From: Alistipes sp.
GTDB lineage: Bacteria > Bacteroidota > Bacteroidia > Bacteroidales > Rikenellaceae
NCBI GenBank assembly: GCA_017559685.1
Contig: JAFYQY010000042.1
Coordinates: 1-8,225, forward strand
DNA: 8,225 nucleotides
Direction: 5' to 3'
Part shown: piece by piece, positions 1 through 6,134 of the stretch
Layout: each line of letters begins with the position of its first letter
How positions within the stretch are numbered: the first letter of the stretch is position 1
The notes under the pieces: generated by a model
Told to the model about the DNA's origin: nothing
Databases searched by the model: none
Seen by the model: only the letters and a program-made list of their open reading frames with translations
Position numbers and translations under genes: made by a program

Positions 1-18
1 AGGATTCGGGCTTGCGCC

Positions 19-113
19 CTTGATGGGATATTATAGGACTATCCTATCAAGTCCTATCAAGTCCTATCAAGCACCGCAGGTGCGACTCCTATCAAATCCT
101 ATCAAGTCCTATC
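19..113. repeat. Iteron-like array of TCCTATCAAG
   Basis: The word TCCTATCAA begins at 42, 52, 62, 87 and 97, with a shortened copy TCCTATC at 107. Within each half the period is exactly 10 bp, close to one helical turn, so a bound protein would meet each copy on the same face. The two groups of three flank a small perfect hairpin, GCACC-GCA-GGTGC (71-83). A reversed, one-mismatch copy (TTGATgGGA, 20-28) precedes the array, so 19-28 can pair with 42-51 around a 13-base loop. There is also an ATAGGA/TCCTAT dyad at 33-47. This looks like a set of protein-binding iterons. A slippage-generated intergenic repeat is the main alternative. Confidence 0.7.
71..83. repeat. Small hairpin inside the 10-bp array
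   Basis: GCACC, spacer GCA, GGTGC is a perfect 5-bp inverted repeat exactly between the third and fourth copies of the 10-bp word. It interrupts the 10-bp phase: the copies on either side start 25 bp apart (62 and 87). There is no T-run, so it is not a terminator in itself. Confidence 0.5.
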
Positions 114-129
114 GACTCTCCACTCTCTC

Positions 130-218
130 GTTACAAGTTACAAGTTACACGAGTTACAGGGGTGCGTGCCCGTGTAACTGTGTAACTGTGTAACTCTGTA
201 ACTCTGTAACTGCGTAAC
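130..218. repeat. Large dyad of GTTACA / TGTAAC word arrays
   Basis: The left arm has GTTACA at 130, 137, 144 and 153. The right arm has its reverse complement TGTAAC at 173, 181, 189, 197 and 205, and a variant cGTAAC at 213, on an exact 8-bp period. The innermost pair can extend through GGG (160-162) and CCC (169-171), leaving a six-base loop (163-168). Four left words can pair in order with four right words, making a hairpin from 130 to 202 with one-to-three-base internal mismatches; the last two right copies remain single. It could act as a cruciform, a multi-site operator or origin element, or a terminator-like structure for a transcript entering from the left. Confidence 0.75.
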
Positions 219-293
219 CGCAAATGTTCAAAAATTTATTTTACTGATAGCAAGTGAGATAGCGCACAGGGGTAAAAAAAGTTGGCTGAAACT

Positions 294-325
294 CTTGACA
301 AGGGCTCTTTCGTGTTATATATTTG
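294..325 (+). promoter_or_regulatory. Bacteroidota-type promoter of the ATPase gene
   Basis: The -7 element TATATTTG (318-325) matches TAnnTTTG completely. A -33 element CTTG (294-297) lies 20 bp upstream, the expected spacing for the Bacteroidota primary sigma factor. Transcription would start a few bases after 330, giving a leader of about 55-60 nt before the ATG at 390. The only mismatch is C for T in the first base of the -33 box. Confidence 0.7.
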
Positions 326-335
326 CACCACGAAA
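308..335. promoter_or_regulatory. Inverted repeat flanking the -7 box (possible operator)
   Basis: TTTCGTG (308-314) and CACGAAA (329-335) are perfect 7-bp inverted copies, 21 bp apart start to start (two helical turns). The 14-bp spacer contains the entire -7 element. A dimeric repressor bound here would block RNA polymerase. The regulator is not visible in the window; autoregulation by the ATPase, through its probable winged helix, is a speculation. Confidence 0.45.
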
Positions 336-389
336 CGCACGACGTCAGCGTACCTAATAACTTAACAATCAACTTAAATATTTTTATTT

Positions 390-1550
390 ATGAATACTAA
401 CATTAGTAGTGTTGGTAGTGCTAATGCCGTCTCTGTGGCAATGCCTACCGCAGACTTGGATATAGGTGTAAACCTGGGTAAATTATTGAATATGTCATCG
501 GGCAATGTCGACAGGTCGTCGCTCACAACCGAGCGTGAACGAGAGCAATACGACCAGCTTGCCCCCAAGTACGACAGCGACAAAGTGCGAGAGAAGATTG
601 AGCAGAATTGTCGTTACAACACCATCAAGCCCCACCTGCTCGATGCCTCGACCGACATCCCCGAGCCTATACCCATACTCTCACGTTATGGCTCGATTAT
701 AGCCTCGGAGGGCAATATCTCGGCCGTCGTAGGCGCAGCCAAGAGCAAAAAGACCTTTCTCTGTACTGCTCTTGTGGGCGCAATGCTCCGCCCGAGTGGC
801 ACCGCATCGTTCGGTATTACCCCCTCACAATCGTTAGTTCTGTGGGTAGATACCGAGCAGTCGGCAAGCCACGTACAACGTGTTATCAAACGCATACATC
901 GTATGGCAAAAGTGCCCGAGGACAAGCCCTACGATATGCTTGTGGCACTCACGCTCCGTGAGGTTGAGCCCAAGGAGCGATTTGCGATACTGCGAGATGC
1001 CATAGCCTACTACAAACCACGTATGGTGGTTATAGACGGCATCTCAGACCTTATGTACAATAGTAATTGTATAGAGGAGAGTGACGCCGTAGTGGGCGAA
1101 CTTATGGCACTCTCCACCGAGCGTAATTGTCATATTATGTGTGTATTGCATACCAACCCTAATAGTGACAAGGCTCGAGGACACATAGGCTCGACGCTAC
1201 AACGCAAGGTTGAGACTATGATATATGTGCGTAAGGTTGGCGAACGCTCCGTGGTGGAGCCACAGTACTGCCGTAACGAGGAGTTCGCACCCTTTGCCTT
1301 TCATATCACCGAGGAGGGTTTACCCGAGGAGTGTGATATGCCTAACGACGCAGAAGTAGAATCAAACGAAGAGAATGTATGTGTAAGGATAATAAGAGAG
1401 AGTTACCCCAATGGCGTAGAGCGCAAGGTGTTAACTACAAAGTTGGTCGATGCGTACGATATGAATCGAGCATACGCACGAGTGAAGATAGCGAGAGCCA
1501 TAGCTAAGGGCTTACTAACAGAGAGAGGAGGTGTTCTCTATCTGCCGTAG
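390..1550 (+). CDS. RepA/AAA_25-like P-loop ATPase with C-terminal wHTH
   Basis: A 386-residue cytosolic protein. Residues 1-95 are low-complexity then charged. A RecA-fold ATPase core follows: Walker A-like GAAKSKKT (115-122), strand LVLWVDTE (149-156), Walker B RMVVIDGISD (211-220, Asp216), strand HIMCVLHTN (248-256), and the ARGHIGSTLQRKVET block (262-276). This order fits the RepA-like hexameric helicase/AAA_25 ATPases common on Bacteroidota mobile elements and prophages. The second Walker A glycine is replaced by Lys120. Residues 330-386 look like a winged helix-turn-helix, suggesting DNA binding. The start at 390 is chosen because it follows the promoter leader, whose A/T-rich sequence is typical of this phylum. 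The gene stands alone between repeat arrays, with no integrase, primase or mobilisation gene in view. ATPase assignment is firm; a role in element replication or regulation is inferred. Confidence 0.8.
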   Translation: MNTNISSVGSANAVSVAMPTADLDIGVNLGKLLNMSSGNVDRSSLTTEREREQYDQLAPKYDSDKVREKIEQNCRYNTIKPHLLDASTDIPEPIPILSRYGSIIASEGNISAVVGAAKSKKTFLCTALVGAMLRPSGTASFGITPSQSLVLWVDTEQSASHVQRVIKRIHRMAKVPEDKPYDMLVALTLREVEPKERFAILRDAIAYYKPRMVVIDGISDLMYNSNCIEESDAVVGELMALSTERNCHIMCVLHTNPNSDKARGHIGSTLQRKVETMIYVRKVGERSVVEPQYCRNEEFAPFAFHITEEGLPEECDMPNDAEVESNEENVCVRIIRESYPNGVERKVLTTKLVDAYDMNRAYARVKIARAIAKGLLTERGGVLYLP

Positions 1551-1573
1551 TGGTCGGCTAATACCGTTACAAG

Positions 1574-1634
1574 CGTATCAAGCGTATCACCGTATCAGGG
1601 CACACCACCGTGATACGGATGATACGATGATACG
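1574..1634. repeat. Hairpin of CGTATCA / TGATACG word arrays
   Basis: CGTATCA occurs at 1574, 1583 and 1591, and its reverse complement TGATACG at 1611, 1620 and 1628. The spacings (9 then 8 bp) allow all three pairs to form in order, with C1590-G1618 as an extra pair, a bulged A1619 and a small mismatch between the outer words. This makes a stem of about 22 bp around a 13-base loop. It lies 23 bases after the ATPase stop, in the gap between convergent genes, so it could act as a bidirectional terminator, although no long T-run follows on either strand. Just before it is GTTACAAG (1566-1573), the word of the upstream dyad. Confidence 0.7.
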
Positions 1635-1663
1635 GTTTCAGCGAGAGGAGTAGAATGGCGTTC

Positions 1664-1682
1664 AATGGCATAGAATGCCATT
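1664..1682. terminator. Possible terminator hairpin after the phosphatase gene
   Basis: AATGGCA (1664-1670) and TGCCATT (1676-1682) form a perfect 7-bp stem with loop TAGAA, 15 bases beyond the phosphatase stop at 1698. There is no strong T-tract on the minus strand, so rho-independent termination is uncertain. The flanking TAGAATGGC (1651-1659) and TAGAATGCC (1671-1679) form an imperfect direct repeat of the same word. Confidence 0.35.
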
Positions 1683-1697
1683 TAGCTCCCTCAAACT

Positions 1698-2630
1698 CTA
1701 CTTTGCTCTATTTACGGTGTGCAAGATGTTGCCGTTTTTGTCAATCATATAGATTGCGAGGCTCTTCTTGCTGGCCGAGAGTACCGAGAAGCCCGACGAG
1801 GAGCTACAATACTGCGTCTCCTTCATCCGCTTCACATCTCTACCCATTCCGCCCGAGGTGTTTACGACATAGTCGATATCGCTATCCTTGGTGCGGAAGT
1901 GCTGGAATGAGTGTACGTGTCCGCAGAGGTAGACATCGACATTGCTGTGGTTGCAGAGCACGCTATTCAGTCTATCCTGCATATCCTTACGCTCCGCCTC
2001 CTTCTTGTGGGTTTGGGCGTAGATAGGGTGGTGTCCCGAAACTACTACCCAATCCTCCTTCGCCTCCTTCAACACGCCGTCGAGCCACTCCAACTGCTCG
2101 TTGTAGTCTTGCTGGCGAGCCTCAGGGTTTTTAACGGCTCTGAAGCGGTCAATCATAGGCGTTGTGTCCAACATCACAAAGCGAATTGTTACGCCACCTC
2201 GCTTAAACACAGTGGTGTAATATCGCTTTGGGAGGTGCCAACGAGGGTTTACCTTCGAGTAGTCGATAAGCGCATTCGGACTGCTTTGGTACTCGTGATT
2301 GCCGAGTGCGGCGTACCAATCAATCTTCAACTTAGGGTGGGTGTATACCGCCTCGTAGTTGCTCTGCCAATGCGAGTCGTTCACACTCTTTACCCCCTTG
2401 CCGTGGTGGGTGTCGCCTGTGGCAATTATGGCACGAGGCTTGGTGTATTTCGCCACCTCGCCCATAGTGTTGGCGATAACCTTCTGGTCGAAGCAACCCT
2501 CTCGACCTACGTCACTCACCAAGAGGAAGTTGATGTTACCCTTCATCTTGCGCCACGCCTTGGGGTTGTGCGCCGATGCTCCCGATGCGACGAGGAGGAG
2601 CGCAACGATAACTAGAACAGCTCTTTTCAT
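1698..2630 (-). CDS. Exported purple-acid-phosphatase-like metallophosphoesterase
   Basis: A 310-residue protein with a signal peptide (about 1-20, cut after ASGASA), so periplasmic or outer-surface. It aligns by eye along its length with tartrate-resistant acid phosphatase (type 5): SDVG (39-42, Asp40), GDTHHGKG (72-79, Asp73), GNHE (110-113, Asn111), YSKVNPRW (124-131), FVMLDTTP (151-158), GHHPIY (199-204, His200) and GHVH (237-240, His238 and His240). The family hydrolyses phosphomonoesters at a two-metal centre. The iron-binding tyrosine of GDxxY, responsible for the purple colour, is His76 here, so metal choice or activity may differ. It is the last gene of the presumed operon, eight bases after the second esterase. 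The substrate is unknown; a role in dephosphorylating the same compound the esterases deacylate is inferred. The start ATG directly precedes the signal peptide. Confidence 0.88.
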   Translation of the reverse strand: MKRAVLVIVALLLVASGASAHNPKAWRKMKGNINFLLVSDVGREGCFDQKVIANTMGEVAKYTKPRAIIATGDTHHGKGVKSVNDSHWQSNYEAVYTHPKLKIDWYAALGNHEYQSSPNALIDYSKVNPRWHLPKRYYTTVFKRGGVTIRFVMLDTTPMIDRFRAVKNPEARQQDYNEQLEWLDGVLKEAKEDWVVVSGHHPIYAQTHKKEAERKDMQDRLNSVLCNHSNVDVYLCGHVHSFQHFRTKDSDIDYVVNTSGGMGRDVKRMKETQYCSSSSGFSVLSASKKSLAIYMIDKNGNILHTVNRAK

Positions 2631-2638
2631 AGACGTCT

Positions 2639-3724
2639 CTATTTGTTACCCTTGATGCCGTACTTCTTGAGAATCTTCGCAATCTTAGGCTGGTAGGCCT
2701 TCACGAAGCGGTCGAAGCCGAGGTCGGTAGGGTGTGAGTTGTCGATTGTGGCGTCGGTACCCAATACGTTTGGCACCTCGAGGAAGTAGACATCCTTGTA
2801 CTGCTTTGCCAGTGCCTTCATCATCTTCGATGCTACGGCGATGTGGTGCAAGCGTCGAGCATACTTCTTGGTGTCGAAGTTGCTGTCCAAATCGATTGGG
2901 CTCTGGAGGAAGATGAGTGGCTTGCCAGGGTGCGCCTTAACCAACTCCGCTACGAAGTTGTCCAAGCGCTCCTCAATCTCCTTGGTTGTAGGGTTCGAGA
3001 AGGCGTCGAATAGGAAGGCATCAGCCTCGCACGTCTTCAGGAACTCGAGGAACTGCGGTTGCATCTTGCACTGACCGCTGAAGCCGAAGTTCACGAAGTC
3101 GATGCCGAGGTTACGGCTCAACTGCGCAGGGTAGTACATCGCAGGGCGTGAAGCCGACGCACCGTGAGTGATGCTCGAGCCGTGAACGATAACCTTGTGG
3201 TTGAAAGGCTTTGGCAAACCTACGATTGTAGCACCCTCGTCTACGCCAATCTCAAGGCTTGTAAGCTCGCACCAACCTGGGAGGTAGAGCAGACACTCCT
3301 TCTCGCCCTCAGCGAGGTTCTGGATAAGGGTCTTGGTGCGCTCGTTCTTCTCGGGGAGAATCGAGACACGACCTACTGCGGCATATCTCCACTTGCCGTT
3401 ATCCTTGATGTAGAGGTCGAGACCGAGTTGCGAGATACCTGTCATATTGTCGCCAATGCGCTTCTTGACGTTTGCCCACTTGGCCGAGATTTTCGACGAG
3501 TTGGTCTTGAATACTACGTAGAGTCCCGACGGGCACTTCGAGTAGTTTACGATAGTCTTGTTGAAGCCCTCGTAAGGGGTGTGGTCGAAGCGGTAGTAGG
3601 GGCTTTTGTCGCTCTTCTTGGTGTGACCGTGAATGCCCAATTGGGTGGCGTTAACCCACGTCTGTGCGACGGAGGTTCCGACGATGGCTACTGCCAAAAC
3701 GAGTGTAGTTAAAAATCTTTTCAT
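2639..3724 (-). CDS. Exported SGNH/GDSL esterase, GxDLY type (second copy)
   Basis: A 361-residue secreted protein with signal peptide 1-20 (TSVA then QTW). An N-terminal jelly-roll-like GxDLY domain (about 22-170, motif GLDLY at 101-105) precedes an SGNH hydrolase domain (about 176-355). Catalytic blocks are complete: GSSITHG with Ser184, SGQ with Gly217, FSNP with Asn244, and DNSHP with Asp328 and His331. Such proteins are usually carbohydrate or lipid esterases acting outside the cytoplasm; the substrate cannot be read from the sequence. The frame stays open upstream to an ATG at 3883, but that extension overlaps the preceding gene and reads as arginine/threonine-rich shadow sequence, so the ATG at 3724 before the signal peptide is chosen. 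It lies 19 bases after its paralogue and 8 before the phosphatase gene. Confidence 0.9.
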   Translation of the reverse strand: MKRFLTTLVLAVAIVGTSVAQTWVNATQLGIHGHTKKSDKSPYYRFDHTPYEGFNKTIVNYSKCPSGLYVVFKTNSSKISAKWANVKKRIGDNMTGISQLGLDLYIKDNGKWRYAAVGRVSILPEKNERTKTLIQNLAEGEKECLLYLPGWCELTSLEIGVDEGATIVGLPKPFNHKVIVHGSSITHGASASRPAMYYPAQLSRNLGIDFVNFGFSGQCKMQPQFLEFLKTCEADAFLFDAFSNPTTKEIEERLDNFVAELVKAHPGKPLIFLQSPIDLDSNFDTKKYARRLHHIAVASKMMKALAKQYKDVYFLEVPNVLGTDATIDNSHPTDLGFDRFVKAYQPKIAKILKKYGIKGNK

Positions 3725-3743
3725 ATTGGTTGTGTTTTTAGAA

Positions 3744-4844
3744 TTAGCGTTTTGTGGTTTTGATGCCGTGCTTCTTGAGTATCTTGGCAATCTTCGGGCT
3801 GTAACTCTGCAATATGCGGTCGAAGCCGAGGTCGTTAGGGTGCGAGTTGTCGATGCTCGCCTCGTTGTCCGTGCCGCACGCATCCTTGATGTTGATGTAG
3901 TAGACGTTCTTGTATCTCTTGGTCAATACCGCCATCTTGCGATCTATGGTCTCTCGCTTTTTGGTCGCAAACTCACGCTTCACGAGGTCGGGGTTGCGAG
4001 GGTTGTAGAGGAATGGCGGCATAAAGATGATAGCCTTGTCGGGGTGAGCCTTTGCCACTCGCTCCACAAAGGCGTCTACACGCTCCTCAATCTCGGTAGG
4101 CGTGGTGTTGCCAAAGCAGTAGCAGACTATAGCATCGGTCTCGCAGTCGGCCAAAACATTGGCACTCTCGGGCTCCATCTTGCCCTGACCGCTGTAGCTG
4201 AAGTTCACGAAGTCGACACCGAGCATTCGGCTCAAACGTGCCAAAGGAGCCATACCTGGGCGTGAAGGCGACGCTGCGTGGAGGGTACTTGTGCCATAGG
4301 TCACCACTCGGTGCTTGTATGGCGAAGGTGTTGCCGAGATGTTGGCATCGCTGTCTACGCCAATCTTGAGCGAAGTGACCTCGTTCCAAAGTGGCAAGTA
4401 GAGCATAAACTCCTTCTCGCTGTTGTCCATATTGCGAACGAGAGTCTTCTTGTAGGTTGTAACGTTCGGCTTTGTCGATACACGACCTACACCGCAGAAG
4501 CGCCACTCGTCACCATCCTTGATGTAGAGGTCTACACCGAGTTGCACGATAGGGGTCATATTATCACGAATCTTCGGCGATGCGAGAGTCCACTCGACAG
4601 CCACTTGCGACGAGTTGGTCTTGAACATCACATACACGCCCGAAGGGTAGCGAGAGTAGCGAATAATGGCGCTATTCTCGAAGTTGTAAGCCTTGGCATC
4701 GATACGTGAATATGGGTTCTTGGCGTTGCGGATGGTGTGTCCGCAGATGTTGAGTGACGTTCCATCCACCCACTCCAACTTCTGCGCCTCGACCGAGCCG
4801 AATAGCGCAAGCGTTAGGATAATTGCAGAGAAAAATCTTTTCAT
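3744..4844 (-). CDS. Exported SGNH/GDSL esterase, GxDLY type (first copy)
   Basis: A 366-residue paralogue of the next gene, homologous from end to end. It has signal peptide 1-20 (SVEA then QKL), a GxDLY domain (motif GVDLY, 103-107) and an SGNH domain (about 177-360). The nucleophile lies in GTSTLHAA (Ser186), oxyanion residues in SGQ (Gly219) and FGN (Asn246), and the Asp-His pair in DNSHP (Asp332, His335). The catalytic set is thus present, but surroundings have drifted: LHAA replaces the THGA of its sister after the serine, and VCYCFGN replaces LFDAFSN. This suggests a different substrate or lower activity. The shared DNMT, EIEER, DNSHP and KIAKILKK blocks mark a tandem duplication. The start is four bases after the mnmA stop, so translation is probably coupled. 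Confidence 0.88.
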   Translation of the reverse strand: MKRFFSAIILTLALFGSVEAQKLEWVDGTSLNICGHTIRNAKNPYSRIDAKAYNFENSAIIRYSRYPSGVYVMFKTNSSQVAVEWTLASPKIRDNMTPIVQLGVDLYIKDGDEWRFCGVGRVSTKPNVTTYKKTLVRNMDNSEKEFMLYLPLWNEVTSLKIGVDSDANISATPSPYKHRVVTYGTSTLHAASPSRPGMAPLARLSRMLGVDFVNFSYSGQGKMEPESANVLADCETDAIVCYCFGNTTPTEIEERVDAFVERVAKAHPDKAIIFMPPFLYNPRNPDLVKREFATKKRETIDRKMAVLTKRYKNVYYINIKDACGTDNEASIDNSHPNDLGFDRILQSYSPKIAKILKKHGIKTTKR

Positions 4845-4848
4845 AGCC

Positions 4849-6021
4849 TTAATATTTTATTACTCCCGAGCCGATAAGTCTATCGCCCTCGTACCAAGTG
4901 GCAAACTGACCGCCCGCAATACCTCGCTGTGGCTTGTCGAAGAGGATGTAGAGAGCCTCCTCGTGCTGAATGAGCGTCGCCTCCTCGAGTGGCTGACGGT
5001 AGCGAATGCGAGCCTTTATTCTGCGCTCCTCGCCCACATTGAGTGCCTCGCACGGCTCCACCCAATGCACCTCGGCATTATCTATGCGTAACGCCTTGCG
5101 GTAGAGTCCAGGGTGACTATCACCCTCACCTACATATATGGTGTTTGTCTCGACGTCGGTACCTATAATAAAGAGCGACTCCTTGCGACCTCCAATGCCG
5201 AGTCCCTTGCGCTGACCTATGGTGTAGAAGTGCGCTCCGTTGTGCTCGCCAATCTTCTTGCCGTCACGCACGGTGTAGCGGTATGGCTCAGCGAGCTTCT
5301 CCAGCTCCGTAGCCCCCTCACGCTCGGCGTAACGTCGCCACGAAGGCAAAATCTCGTGAATGTTTCCCCTCTTCGATGCGAGCTGTTGCTGTAGGAATAC
5401 GGGCAAATCGACCTTGCCCACAAAGCAGATGCCCTGCGAATCTTTGCGCTTAGCAGTTGCCAACTTCTGCTCCTCGGCTATGCGTCGCACCTCGGGCTTC
5501 AGAAGGTGCCCGATAGGGAACATCGCATACTTGAGTTGCTCCTGCGAGAGCTGACAGAGGAAGTAACTCTGATCCTTGTTGGGGTCGCTACCCGCCAAGA
5601 GCGAATAGACGGTTTCGCCATCGACTATGCGCTCCTCCTTACGGCAGTAGTGACCTGTCGCCACCGCCTCGGCTCCGAGCTTGAGCGCCTCCTTGAGAAA
5701 GACGTCGAACTTTATCTCACGGTTGCACAATACATCGGGGTTTGGTGTGCGACCCTTCTCATACTCCGAGAACATATAATCGACCACTCTCTTGCGGTAC
5801 TCGACCGATAAATCGACATAGTGGAAGGCGATATCCAGACGCTTTGCCACCAACTCGGCAAATACCTGGTCGTCGTGCCACGAACACTCACCCTCTAGCT
5901 TACCCGTCGTATCGTGCCAATTACGCATAAAGAGACCGATAACCTCGTGCCCCTGCTCTTTGAGCAAGTACGCCGCCACCGACGAATCAACTCCTCCCGA
6001 TAAACCTACAACTACTTTCAT
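4849..6021 (-). CDS. mnmA: tRNA-specific 2-thiouridylase MnmA
   Basis: A 390-residue cytosolic enzyme that uses ATP to adenylate U34 of the tRNAs for Lys, Glu and Gln and then inserts sulfur, giving 2-thiouridine. Visible signatures are the PP-loop SGGVDSS (8-14), catalytic Cys99 in [17 protein letters not shown] (121-125), DQSYFL (150-155), the second catalytic Cys199 in SQGICFVG, and [11 protein letters not shown] (268-278), followed by C-terminal beta-barrel domains. It is somewhat longer than the roughly 360-370 residues of proteobacterial MnmA; the extra residues lie around 222-250, before KIGEHNG, an insertion I recall in other Bacteroidota homologues. It heads the presumed operon and diverges from the htrA-type gene. 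Family identity is very secure. Confidence 0.97.
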   Translation of the reverse strand: MKVVVGLSGGVDSSVAAYLLKEQGHEVIGLFMRNWHDTTGKLEGECSWHDDQVFAELVAKRLDIAFHYVDLSVEYRKRVVDYMFSEYEKGRTPNPDVLCNREIKFDVFLKEALKLGAEAVATGHYCRKEERIVDGETVYSLLAGSDPNKDQSYFLCQLSQEQLKYAMFPIGHLLKPEVRRIAEEQKLATAKRKDSQGICFVGKVDLPVFLQQQLASKRGNIHEILPSWRRYAEREGATELEKLAEPYRYTVRDGKKIGEHNGAHFYTIGQRKGLGIGGRKESLFIIGTDVETNTIYVGEGDSHPGLYRKALRIDNAEVHWVEPCEALNVGEERRIKARIRYRQPLEEATLIQHEEALYILFDKPQRGIAGGQFATWYEGDRLIGSGVIKY

Positions 6022-6046
6022 TTTTTTTCTCTATTCTCTACCATTG

Positions 6047-6063
6047 CCTCTCTATTAGAGAGG
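6047..6063 (-). promoter_or_regulatory. Palindrome in the mnmA leader
   Basis: CCTCTCTA (6047-6054) and TAGAGAGG (6056-6063) are perfect inverted 8-bp arms around one T. As RNA it would form a six-bp stem with loop UAAUA, about 26 bases before the mnmA ATG. On the minus strand two further TAGAGA words follow before the start codon. It could be an operator just downstream of the promoter or a leader hairpin affecting translation or mRNA stability. Confidence 0.4.
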
Positions 6064-6075
6064 GTAATAATCACG

Positions 6076-6083
6076 CAAATTTA
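6076..6083 (-). promoter_or_regulatory. Candidate -7 box for mnmA operon
   Basis: On the minus strand this reads TAAATTTG, a full match to TAnnTTTG, and would give a leader of roughly 50 bases before the ATG at 6021. A good -33 box is missing: the nearest is CTTG (6100-6103 on the minus strand) with only 16 bp spacing. Promoter position is therefore likely but not certain. Confidence 0.45.
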
Positions 6084-6116
6084 GTTAAAATTACGATATC
6101 AAGTCGGTTTGCCATT

Positions 6117-6134
6117 GAAAAATTTTGATTTTTC
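6117..6134. promoter_or_regulatory. Inverted repeat centred on the -33 box of the protease promoter
   Basis: GAAAAAT (6117-6123) and ATTTTTC (6128-6134) are perfect inverted arms, and the four-base spacer TTTG (6124-6127) is exactly the -33 element. A dimeric regulator bound here would compete with the sigma factor. Because the arms are A/T runs, chance or DNA curvature is a real alternative. Confidence 0.35.

Larger units (their letters stand above)
1..389. other. Gene-free region with repeat arrays and promoter
   Basis: No convincing gene lies here; the short reading frames show no family resemblance and poor starts. From left to right it holds a weak GGGC/GCCC stem (8-19), a 10-bp repeat array (about 19-113), a large dyad of GTTACA/TGTAAC words (130-218), an A/T-rich stretch with GATAGC twice (246-251 and 258-263), a Bacteroidota-type promoter (294-325), and an A/T-rich leader of roughly 55-60 bases running to the ATG at 390. 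Direct repeats, dyads and A/T-rich DNA next to a RepA-like ATPase gene resemble a replication or partition control region, but no DnaA box or replication initiator gene was recognised. The region may continue beyond the left edge. Confidence 0.7.
1698..6021 (-). other. Probable four-gene operon: mnmA, two SGNH esterases, phosphatase
   Basis: Four minus-strand genes follow one another with gaps of 4, 19 and 8 bases. The 8-base gap before the phosphatase (2631-2638, AGACGTCT) is itself a palindrome. No promoter-like sequence is evident between the genes, while a candidate -7 box precedes the first, so one transcript is likely. The first gene is a cytosolic tRNA enzyme and the other three encode exported hydrolases. 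An internal promoter within the end of mnmA cannot be excluded by eye. Confidence 0.65.

Noticed and set aside
1..30. tRNA 3' end or attachment site at the left edge
   Set aside because: The GGGC/GCCC stem is only four pairs, and no tRNA arms or CCA-like end are visible.
42..218. CRISPR array
   Set aside because: The repeats are only 6-10 bases, with no spacers of 25-40 bases and no cas genes nearby.
1911..2615. Plus-strand 234-residue open frame opposite the phosphatase gene
   Set aside because: It is the antisense shadow of a clear phosphatase gene and shows no family motif, promoter or signal.
2639..3883. A 414-residue version of the second esterase starting at 3883
   Set aside because: The extra 53 residues are arginine/threonine-rich out-of-frame sequence over the end of the preceding gene. 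The signal peptide begins at the ATG at 3724.
3164..4265. Plus-strand open frames of 182 and 210 residues opposite the esterases
   Set aside because: They are antisense to two well-supported genes and their composition mirrors those genes' codons; no recognisable domain.
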